Under the pieces are notes generated by a model. It did no database searches. It was not told the DNA's origin and saw only the letters and a list, made by a program, of their open reading frames with translations. Below are positions 22,101 through 34,100 of a DNA stretch of 64,000 bases, piece after piece. This DNA comes from Tubulanus polymorphus (Eukaryota > Nemertea > Palaeonemertea > Tubulaniformes > Tubulanidae), in assembly GCF_964204645.1 (NCBI RefSeq), contig NC_134029.1, forward strand, positions 11,212,850 to 11,276,849, written 5' to 3'. The first letter of the stretch is position 1. Every line of letters begins with the position of its first letter. The translations under genes were made by a program, and so were the position numbers.

Positions 22101-25100
22101 ATCGACGGAAATTTACTCTCACTTTACGGCCGATTTGCACATGGATTAAGATCGTCAGGTGAGGTTTTATGGGGATCAAACAAACTACGAATCTGTTGTG
22201 CGTTGATTACGGAATTTGTGTAATGTTGAAACCATCAACAAATCAATGCAATGCATATGCGCGAATACGTTGGACTTAGAAAATTCTAAGAGACTCCCAC
22301 GATAATTGGGACTCGAACACGCAAGCACGAGAGTGCTAACCTAACATTCCCCCTCGGCGCTATAACCGAAGATGCCAGACACCGTAACTTTTTAACTACT
22401 TATAGCCTCATCCTAACCCTACCCTATTATAATATGTTACGGAACCTAACCCTAACCCTAACCCTCTGGACCCTCTTGACCCTAACCCTCTAGACCCTAA
22501 ACCCTGGACCCTAAACCCTATCCCTTCTATTCAAAAAGCCGCCATTTTGTATCTTTCCAATATCACTTCCGTTTTGTGGATGGTTTCAACATTACCTATA
22601 TTGCGTTGATTACAACAAAAATTAGACGGATATCTTAAGAGACAATGAAATGACAGGCAAATTCCTCGTGAGTCAAATTGACTCACGAAAATTTCATTGA
22701 AAAACTAAACCACAGTCAGGTTACTGACTAAGTGAAACTGAAGATTATTACAAATTTTTTAATTAGGGTACCGTGAGGAAAAATGGAACGCGTTGAACAT
22801 CAATCGAAAATTTTTTTCTGCCAAAAAAAATCAAATTAAATACAGCAGGAAAATTCATACGTCAATACAAAAATTGATTTCTCTTTCGAAAAATATTTAT
22901 TTGTTTCCGATCCTCCAGGAATATCGAGTACCGGGAATCTACGGCCCAAAATAAACAGTGCACGTGGCCAGCGGTAGGCCTACCGAATTCCTTATTTGGT
23001 GAAAGAAGGGGCGGAGACTAATGTTTTTGCCGACCGCGATGTTGCTGCTGCGAGCGAGACGTGCCGATCCGCGGGCTGCCGTGAAATTTTGAGTAAATCG
23101 TACGACTCTAATGCATCTCTAACCGCAGTTTTGGGGTCATAAAAATTTTATGAAATAAACGTTTTTTTAGTGCCGTGGCTTGGGATTGACTGCTCCGCGC
23201 GCGAGCATAATTCTCTGGGATTCGAACCCGCGGCGCCGAACCGGTGGGCGTTGCGTGTTATTTTGAATTCGCTCCCGTTGCTAAGGGAATTTCAGCTATT
23301 TTCAACTCGTTCCATCAACGCGGTTCATTGTTAAACTACTCAACAACTCAATCTTGTTCTAAATATCACAAAATGAATAAATTCTGAAATCACCCGATCC
23401 AAAAGTTGCCGGATTTTAGTTATTTCAATGCTGGATTTTAGCGTGACGTAATTCTACTTCCGATTTCCCCCATGAGATTCAAACCGGACGTCAAGTGATG
23501 TCATTTTTTTCTGACTTTGTCAGCTAGTCAGAATCGGTTAAGAAGACTCTTTGTAGTATCCACATATACGCGTTTACCAAAGGGACGCCCGCCTGGCGTC
23601 CGTCTATAATAGATGAAATCTGAGAGATGGACGCCTCGTCACAAGTCAAATTAGTCTGAATCACAGGGACCTGACAAAAAAATTTTTGACCCCAGTATCC
23701 TTGTACTATATATAAAAAAACAAGGGAGCCAACTCTCTGTCAAATCTGGGTGGTTTGAGGAAGATTTGAGTGCCTTTGAGATTGTTAAATCGTTCGATTA
23801 CGGTAATCCCAAAAACTCGGCAAAATCTTTCTGTACCGCACCAGCCTGGAAGTAAATATGACCATGATTTTTGAAAACAAACGGCGCTTTCGACCAGAAA
23901 TTCTGAACCGATTTTTACAAACGAGGGCGTTTCTGAATGCTAAGTCCTCACCAAACAAATTGATGGGTAATAAAGGTAGATAAACTGTTTATTAACGAAA
24001 TTACAGACCAAAACTTCGCACGGAGAGCAGGTGTGACAGACAGCAGTTAGTTACCTAATTGTTGGTGATAAGCTTTTTATAATCGGATGGGCTTATGCCT
24101 CAGGCACTCGCCGATGGGCTTGGGATACAGTTTCTGGGGTTTTTGATAGTGTATCTGTGTTTTGAGTAGTTCTGCAATAAGTCAGAGAAAAAATGTCTCG
24201 GTGCTGATACGTTTAAAAAGATAATGGCCGCTGGCTCCACATACGGCGACCTCACAAAACACTAACAAATTTCGTTTTTCAATCTAAAATTAAAACTTTT
24301 ATTCTACATGACACTTACGAGTGGTATGACAGTTATATATCCTATTATTCCATCCGACTGTAAGACACTATCAATTTGTGAAACGTCTTTAGTAATATAA
24401 AAGAAAAGGTGTTGCCGTGTCATCGCCTGTAAAGTTTTTCCTATACGCTCACGCTTCGTCAACTACCTTTTCTTTTATATTACTAAAGACGTTTAACAAA
24501 TCAAAATCGGATTTATTGCAGAATAACGAGTGAAAACACAAATACACTATCAAAAACCCCAGCAACTGTATCCCAAGCCCATCGGCGAGTGCCTGTGCTT
24601 ATACCAGGAGTACGTTAGGGATGACAAGGGCCAAAACACGGTTGAAAAAAATAACACTTCAAAAATATATTTTCTATTGATTTCAGTCCTCAATTAATGG
24701 CTTAAATCACAAACTAACACAGGTACCTTTTGAAATAATCAAATTTTATGTATGTTTCGAGCGATTAATCAACATTATTTTGAGAAATTAATTAATTTCT
24801 CCACAAATTTTGCCATTGGCCGCCATTTCTCTGTAGCCTATTGCATACATGTGGCATGATAGACCAGGTGACCTACAAGGATTTATTTATATAAAACTTT
24901 CAAAACGAAACGACAATTTTTATTTTTGATAGTTTTCCAACTTATATTTCAAATCTTTTAGTTTTCCATAATAAATAGTGAAAAAATAAATTCTGGTTGA
25001 AGAAAAATGGATACTTAACTTGCCCTTTTCAATGTCCATTCATCCGTGGATCCGTTCCTAGATATGCCCTTTTAGCATATTTGAAATATGAAATTGATTG

Positions 25101-28100
25101 ATGGACAGCTCATTTATATTTGTTGATGCCGCGTCAAGCCCATGGGGCACTTGTTAAGACGCTTCGATATAATGTATTGATATTTGGGTTACACGTGTAT
25201 CTACCCTAGACACATCATCAGTCTAAAAACTGGCCCTGTCAGAATCAAAATGGCTGACTGGCAGTCATTGTTGTTCGCCAAAGTCGGCACTTTTTACACG
25301 TTTTTGAAGGAAATTCGAAGACGCTTTGATCAATTACCTTGATCTTTCGTACATATTTGAATCCCCCAAGGGCCCATCAGCCTAAGAAAAATTGGGTTGA
25401 TCAATCAATTACAAAAACGTAGCTGCTGACATGTTCTATGATAGTGGTGAGTTTCAATGTCATTGGTTTTTGTGTCTGGTCACCAGGGGCGTTGAATATT
25501 GAAATTGTTAGATTGTTGAACATTTGAAACGACTTTCCAAGTGGACATGGTGTCCCTGGACCCCTAGTTTACTGGTCAAAAGCACCATTCGTGTTCAAAA
25601 ATCATGGTCATTTTTACTTCCAACGAGTAGGCTGGTGCTGTACAGACACTTTTTGCCGATTTTTCCGATTAATCGCACTATTTAAAGATCTCAAAGGCAC
25701 CCATATTTTTTACAAACCACTTGGTCTGGCTCCAAAATTTGTTATCTTTATGAATAATCTTATTTGAAGTGGATTGGATGTTAACAAAGTTACTTAGTAG
25801 CGGCCTAATTAACAGCCACCGTAGTGTCATCAGTCCACATAGCCTCATTGCTAGACATTTTCCAAATATGTATTTGAAATTACATTTCAAATAGTATTAT
25901 TTATTTGCAGATGATAAAAAAGAAGATGAAAAGAATGATTCCACTGTAATGGGTGAAGGGTAAGTATAGCTCATGAAATGTTCTGTGAGTGTGAAAAGTT
26001 TCAAGGTAATAGGTTTCAGTACTTTGCCACTGGGAGTTAAGGTCAAATATTGAAATTGTCACAATTTTAAGCTGTTCAAATCATTTCCAGTGGGCATGGT
26101 ATCCTCGGACCCCTAGGAAATACTTAGATTAAGACATTAATTCCTAAAGACATTTTTTCATGACCTATGAAAACATATTTACCCGAATGATTGAATTCTT
26201 TTAACAGCTTATCAGTAGATGCAGCACCATTTGTTCCAAAAAATGTGGATGAAGATGGTGAAATGAAACAACCAGCAACAGAGGTTAGTAATTAGTAGTT
26301 CAATAAACACTCTTATCCATGTACACTGTAGATAATTGGAAGAAATCTCGAATCAAATGGATCTTTTTGAAACCACGACATTTCGGCTGTTGACTAACAA
26401 TCATCATCAGGCGGAACGGTGAATCATTCCAACGAAACATTGTGGTTTCAAAATAATACATTTTATCGTATAAAATTTGAATTGTTGGATTTCTTCAATT
26501 ATTTAGTGGTTATGTAATCAATATACATGTAGTTATGTATGAAAAAAAATCCTGGGCCAAATCCTTGTTATTTACTAGTTAAATTTCATCAAAACCAATG
26601 ACCCCTTGAATGAACTCTAGGTAATAACGCCCTAAGATTATCATACTTTATTATGATTTGCCACTCAAAGTTACGAAAAAACATATCTGAATTTATGGTT
26701 TGCATATATATTTTATTTCATAGTTTGCAGTTGTCAATAAGCGATTAGTTGAAAGTATTTATACTTAGATAGTAGACCTACTCTAATGAAACCAGTTGGT
26801 TTGTGTTTCATTACATACAGGGGTGTTCCATTTTCATGCTTTAATGATGGAACAGATATTACAAACTTTTTATTTTTCCCCCTGCGGTTCGAAGAAGGTT
26901 CCACTGTATATTAAGGCGACATGCAGTAGTAGCAATGTGTATTTACAAATCCATCAGAGATTAATATCGTAATGTACGGTAAATGTTGCATGATTCACCT
27001 ACGATATTTTTCTGCTGTGCCTGATGTTTGTTATGTAAAAAGTTTTTGAAAGGTGGTTTTTAATGTAGATTCTATTTACTGAAAGTATAATTACATAGCT
27101 ATAGTTCATCACGACAATATATATCATTCTGAGCACGACTATATATATTTTAGCAGATGTAGTAGGTATCTGATTAACTTGACCTAAACCCTGATTTACT
27201 GCCACGCTCTATTTTCCGCCATAGTCAGGAATCCCCACGGGTGGCGTTAATTTGAGGTATGAGTGCATTGGCAATTGCTTAGAAATTCCTGAGTATGATA
27301 TCACATGTAGGCTATGTAATTAATTTTTTAGTTTTGATATTTTAATGAATGGTCATGTTAAGTTATTGTTGAATATAACTATAGGAAGATGAAGTGGAGA
27401 AAATTGATGACGTAGAGGATTCTGATGATGATGACGATGTCCAGGTCACAATCGGAGATATCAAAACTGGTCCTTTGGAGTAAGTTCTGCAGTTTCTTCA
27501 TTATTCATCATTATCAGCAGGATTTCAAACTATTTGGCCTCCGTATAGCTTCCATCGATCGATGGCAAACCATATCATTAGGCTAAAAAATGAGACCTTG
27601 TTTCTTATTTATGGAGGAAAACTGTAAGCCCAAAAGTGACCTGGCAGGCAGCATTTTATTTTTATTTTTTTCCATAAAAAAGTATGAAATTTGATATATT
27701 TCCACCAGGCTGGCCTTTTGAGCCCACTTGGGACTTTAGTCCCAGCGGGCTATTACGTTCACTTTTCGTCTGTTGTCCGTCCGTAGACGGAATCCAGTTA
27801 TTTTGGGAAGTTTTGATATTCATCATTTGGTCACCAGGGGGCGTTGAATAGAAGAATAAATTAATATTTCCATATCATATTGGTAACTAGGCGTAATCAA
27901 TTACAAAATTGTAACTGCTGACATGTTCTATGATTGTGGTGAGTTTCAAGGTCATTGGATTTTTGAAGGTCATTGGATGGGGCGTTGAATATTGAAATTG
28001 TTAGATTGTTGAGCATCTGAAACCACTTCCCAAGTGGGCATGGTGTCCCTGGACCCCTAGTTTTATTTCTATTTACAAAAAGTCTCCATTGAAAATTTTT

Positions 28101-31100
28101 AAAATAAAAAATAAGTACAGTATATGGTTTTTGGAAGTTCTCACTGTTTGTCAATTACCATTCTAATAGGCCTGTAGGTTTAGTTTGATTGCCAGATGTT
28201 GGATCATTCCTATCTTCCTGTTTTCCAAATTTTCAAGGGCACGTCAACTATTCCAACTATTTTTAGCCCACTTGGGACTTTAGTCCCAGCGGGCTATTGC
28301 GTTCACTTTTCGTCCGTCGTCCATCCGTTCGTCATATCCTATCTAAGCAGAAGTCCAACCAAAATTAGCTTAGGCCCTAAGTGTTCGAAAATTATATGTA
28401 TGCTTACTATCTATAATTATGAGATGCATCCAGCTGTATAAAGGAACAATGTGAAAAATGCACACAGATAACAAAAGAGGCAGAGGGTCTCTAACCATCC
28501 ATAATGATTTATACCCTAGGAACAAAATCCCAAATACAAGTAGAAGCACCGTTAGTCTATTCATACCGATATTGGTGTAAAAGTTAGGTTTGTCTTTGAC
28601 ATTGGAAGGGTTGATAATTAAATAATATCTTTAGCCAGCAGATGCCCAATGTTGTTGATAATTAACAGGCATCTAGCCAATCCCTGTTCTCTCCACAGAG
28701 ATTGAAACATAACAGATCAACAAACCAGGTGCTCTCAATGTCGGTTTCTTCAAAACACAGAAATGCAGAAATTGGTGTGTTAATTTTACGGACAATCAAG
28801 CTATATTGAATTTTACTTTATCCAGCTCAATTTCAGTAATTATTTCCGTTATACTGTGTTGTTGAAATTATCCAGACGACATAGCCAAATTCACAATGTT
28901 ATGAGCCACGATGAATGATTTACAATTAAATTAAAAAAACTGAGATATATGATTCTGCTTCTTAAGAATTCATTCAAAACCCAATGCTGAAGCACAAAAA
29001 CGATAAGCGCCGACAATGGAAAAAATGTAGATATTACCTTACTCACAAAAAAAATTCAATCATATCATGAGATTTGGAGATTTGTCCAAGAGTTTTATGC
29101 ATAACCCGCAAATGTAATGCTCAGCGTCTCAGGAAATCATTCATTACTGATGAAAAAGGGAACTCATCAAATCGAAGATGTAACACTTACTGTGGTTTAA
29201 AAGATTCGTTGAAAGGTCGAAAGATTTCTCTCAATATCATCTACAGATTAACAGATAAACAATTAACGAAACTCATGGTAATAAATAGCCCGCTGATGAG
29301 ACAAAAATGTTTATTTTCTCAGCAACCAAATCGTAAATGAGCAAGTAGAGTGAGTGAGTTCGAAGGTCAAATTCGTTTGTATGCAGCTGTGTAGTAAAAA
29401 TATGTTTGCATGCAGCTTACTTAGTTAGTTACCCAATTGTTTGGTGGTAAGCTTTTTATAATGGGATGGGCTTATACCAACATGAGGTTTGTGAAAATAT
29501 TCGATCGTGATATTAAACCTCAGACAGGTTACGACTTCATATGCATCTCTAATGAAACCTTAACATTGTCCCTAAAATTAGCGCCCCAATTTCTGTGTAT
29601 CTGCATTTCTGCTTTTTGAAGAAACCGTCTCAATATGTATATGAATGAAAAACTAACATGGAGATGGAAGTTGGAAAATAGTACCATTTAGCATTGATAA
29701 GACTGCAAAAGCTTGACAGTAATAACTTTGTATGTTAAAAAAGAATCTAGAAAAATAAGGTTATAAGTATTACCAAAAGAAAAAAAAGATAAGTTGAGAT
29801 GCATTCAGCGCAGTGCCAATTGTAATTATGATTATTATAAGTACTTTGGTGTAATCTAAGTAAATCAAAACAGGGATGTTGAAACATGGGAGATACAATA
29901 TAATAGAAGAATAATAGCGATACATAGTCTCAGAACTTTGAATTAAAGTTGGTTCAAGTTTGTACGTCTTTTGATGTCACCCATATTTGTAGCAGAAACT
30001 TTCCCATTCATGGTCCACACTGATTGGTAATCGCCGGATTTCTTTGTTCGGTTTACTAGTTGGCTCGCATTAGTGAGCCTATGTCAACGGTCTAGCCGAT
30101 CGATAATCATTCGTATGCTTAATACACTACGCTCGAAGCTATTTTTAGCACACTCAAGCGCAATTTCATTAGCCTGTAATTTCACTACTAACGGGCGAAT
30201 TGAATGGATTAAGCAATGTTAATATGTTTCGTAATTGGTTTCACCTTATGGTGCGCTAAGTTGAAAGCCGTGGGTTTCATATTTTCTGAGAAATTTACCA
30301 AAAATGTTCTAAAATTTGATTTATTTGAGCACGTTTTTTTATGCAGCATCTTAACCGTCCAAAATAGCACATGTGAAAATTCAATGCTATTTGTGTCGGA
30401 AGCACTTTATATCACTAAGATCCGACGCGTGGTTTGGTTGTTATGGGCTTTCAAAGACGAAACCCCTCAAAATCTTGGTTCTATAAAATTTGTGTTGACC
30501 CAGGAAGAAAGACACTAAATATTTGGATGGATATATGAAAGCTGTGGGTACTGGAGTGTGTAATGGGTAGTGTAGTGTGATCTGTGTGCATTTGTGGCCA
30601 GCACACAGATCACATTGTTCATTGGGGTTTGGACCAGGACTCGTAAGATTTTCAACAACACGGAAGTAACGTGTAATAAATGATGACTTGAATTGCATGA
30701 CTACCTACCAGCCCTCATTATTGTTGGAAAACTAAACGTTCCGCACTGAATAAAAATTAGTAATAACATTTTAGAAATGGCCAGAATTTTAACTTAGGTT
30801 CTATCTCATTTTTATTTTACAATTGCGATTGGTATAATTTTTTTTTAACGGCCGTTAAGGCTTCATGTTTCGTCTGCAATTCACTGCAAATAGTTACGCA
30901 ACTACGCACATTTCAGTGTTTTTGGCAGCTGTACACTCAATCGGCACCGTTCGTGACTAGCTTCACTGCGGAATTATCATTAATTAACATCGCCATATCA
31001 CATCATCAACTTATATTGTGCCTTAAAACCCTAACAGCCGAGATAATTGAAATGCACACACGATTTCTATCATTGAAAATTGAGAGTGGCCATGTTTGTG

Positions 31101-34100
31101 TTCTGCTGCTTTGCGTAAATCCCGCGCGGAGTGGGGCCGATACGTCCAGTTTTTACTTCCATCATGACGTCGTAACATTGAACGAGGTGGATCAGCTGGT
31201 GCGCGTTATTTCACAAACAAAATGGCGGCACGATTGAATAGGTTGATATTCATCATTTCTAGCGCGAATACTGATATTCAAGGCGCATGATATAACGATT
31301 TATTGTGTGCGATGTGTTCAAGGATTCATCTAGTTTTGATATCCTGTGCATAAGGTAACATTGCATCAAGATATCTGACGAAAATGTGGTTTCAAAATGC
31401 AGAAATTTACTTGCGTATTCGCCACACAGCTGATTCACTGATGGCATCGAATTTTTAGAGATGAGTCTGATATTTACACGACTGGAATACTTGTTTTATC
31501 ACCATTAATTGAAGTCATTTTATTAACGTTCGCATTAGCGATCCGTTTTAGAGCCTGATTATTTGTATTAGTTTGTTAACTGCGGCACAGTGGAGCGTCG
31601 GCGTTGAAAACAGTCGTGTACAGTCGCGAAGCAAGATAGCCTTTTACTCCTGTGTTCACTGCGTGTATAGCCGCATTCACACGACAACTACTTAGACCGG
31701 TCTAGATGGGTTCATACCTGGTCCGGTCCAAATTTAGACCGGACCAAATTTTGGTGAGCGTTCACACGGCGTTTTGACACGCGGTGATAAAATCGCTTGT
31801 CATCGGCCCACAAGATGTCGCCATCTGCTAAATAATTAATTGCGCCTGGATGAAGTCTTGCTTCCAGATTCCAAGTAGAGCAAGACATTCTTCATTTGAC
31901 CAATTCCATCCTATGTCACGTTTATACATTTTTGCGAATTCGATTTTATTCTATCACGCTGAAACTCTAAAGTGTCGTTTAAACACGGTTCAAAGCACAG
32001 CAGTAAAACGGATGATGATCGCGATATACAAATACGAATTACGCTCCAAACATTTCCATTGATTAGGGAGGAAAAAGAGTACTTAAAAATAATTACATAA
32101 ACGGTAATAAAAGCATTTAAAACTTATTAAACTGGACTCACACTCTGCCGCAGAGGTTGCGACATCTACCGCAGAGATTCAGAATAACGATTTAGACCGG
32201 ACCTGGTACCAGTACCAGTTTCTGTCCACACACGCATATTTAGACCGGTCCAAAATTTGGTCCGGACCTGGTTCGCTCTTTTTGACCGTGCCAAATTAGA
32301 CTGGTCTAAACTAGACCGGTCTAATTTGGAACGGTATTTCTGTTGCGATCTTTGTTTGGAGCATAAATACTGACCAAGCTAATAATTTTGCCAAAAAGTG
32401 TTAATTTGAGAGCGATTAACCATATTGTCATTGTTCTTTTTAATGACGGAATAATCTAAAGATCTTTTTATCCCAATGACCACTCCATTCTTCCTTTCAT
32501 TAGCATAAATATTATAAAAGATTTCAAAATATTTCTGAAGAGGTTTAAAGATTTTATGCTGTTCAAAATCAGTAGATATATGAGTCTCTTGAAGTAGGAA
32601 AATTTCGCAGTTTTTAATTTTCTCAAAAAGTGCATTGGTTCTAGAGTTAGAAAATACTAAACCATTGCAGTTTAAAGATAGAAATTTAATTTTCTCATTA
32701 TTCGCCATATTATTAAACCTACTTAAAAGTTTGAAAGAATGTTGGAACGGTATTTTAGCCCGTGTGACCGGACCAAATTTAGACCGGTCTAAATTTCGTC
32801 ATGTGAACGCGCCTTATGTATCAGTTATAGAGTACGTGCGCCACGGTGTAGGTCGCGCGTAACAACGATTTGTCTGAGTGAAGATGTAAGCTACTTAAAG
32901 CAATCCTATCGTGAAATTATTAAAAATCATGTCAGTCGATAAACTTTGTTTCGTCAGTAACTAGCACTGACTGGCCTCAAATTTGAGGAACTTGGGAGCT
33001 TCTGTGCTGTTTGGTCCGTATGATAAAACCTCCAATGAAACCCAGGCTCTCACCAAATTTGTACCGTATCTTATCGGGTCACTCATAGTTTTAGTTGTTT
33101 TTACATCATTCAAGGGATGTATTACAATTATGAACATTTGTTCAGACAAAAGGCCCATAATAAATTTTTCGAAGATTTCATTCTCGTTAAAAGTCAGTCA
33201 TCATTTAAAGTTCACACTGATCAAAATTGAGTCCTTTTTTATATATTTTTTTCTTGTTTGATTTTCAATGAAATGATTTTTGCATACCGGTATCCTACGT
33301 GACAGATTTTTACTTCACACCAGTTTGGCGAGCCACTGGACTATTGGTCCTTTAATTTATTATTTCTGGCGCTAGGTCCTCGCGTATAACGATTCCTTTG
33401 CCTTTCAGTGTACTCCTGTTTGTAAGGACCTCCTCTCGTTTCTGGTTTTCCGGTTTTTTTATTTATACTTTTCTCCTTTGCCCTTACGCGATGGGCTTCT
33501 TCCATGTCGGATACATCAACTTCGATTCCAAGATTGGAGGATAACTGAGTAGCCACAACCAATTTACAGTTTTGTTTGTTGATTCTGCTAGCCCGGATAT
33601 GCGTTCCTCCTAGAATACTGGTTGTTTTCAGTAGCCATAGTTTTACATTCAGATATGCTTCTTTGTAATAAATCAATGTGGAGATCATCTGTGCATTCAT
33701 TTTTGACAATATTTCCACCTCATTTTTTAATTTTTATTTTTCTATTTCTCAGTTTGAAACTTCATTATCATAGATTCAATAATATCAGTGTGTTTTTGAA
33801 GGGCGTTTTCAAGGCTGTTGACTTCACACGCAAGCTCGGCTACAGCATCAATTGACAAAGGCCTGTCTCTTTTGGCTTTTTTGTCTGATCGGTCGTTTTT
33901 CCATTAGCTTTGAAGAAAACATCATTTTCATGATTATCAACAGAATCTTCACTTGTGGTTTGTCCAATTGAGTTATTAATACATGTATCTGCTTCTTGCG
34001 TAACAAATGACAACATAGTAGTTTGGGTAGCCATGGCGAATTTTGCGCGCTATAAAACGAATCTATTTATCAATATCCACTACAACTATAGCTGAAAGTT

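Larger units (their letters stand above)
19225..25010. repeat. two direct copies of a repeat (R1, R2), each split by an insertion
   Basis: A left arm GGTGGTAAGCTTTTTATTAT (19225) and a right arm from TTAGGGGTGACAAGGGCCAA (about 21599 to 21990) are repeated as GGTGATAAGCTTTTTATAAT (24062) and GTTAGGGATGACAAGGGCCA (about 24613 to 25010). The right arms run about 390 bases at very high identity. A third left arm lies at 29438-29480 and keeps the uninterrupted sequence GGGATGGGCTTATACCA. R1 carries a foldback element at 19277-21579; R2 carries another at 24099-24596. Confidence 0.85.
30086..33352 (-). repeat. dispersed repeat A, inverted copy split by insertions
   Basis: On the minus strand this matches 1289-2249: 33352-32815 and 31668-31550 form the first part and 30395-30086 the end. 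Between them are a 1146 bp DNA element (31669-32814) and another block (about 30396-31550) containing an inverted copy of repeat E. Confidence 0.8.

Noticed and set aside
23205-23260. tRNA gene on the minus strand (GGGTTCGAATCCC)
   Set aside because: Only a B box is present; no A box at the right distance and no acceptor stem.
33622-33855. Plus-strand frame opposite the LINE ORF1-like remnant
   Set aside because: It is the hydrophobic shadow of the minus-strand charged sequence.
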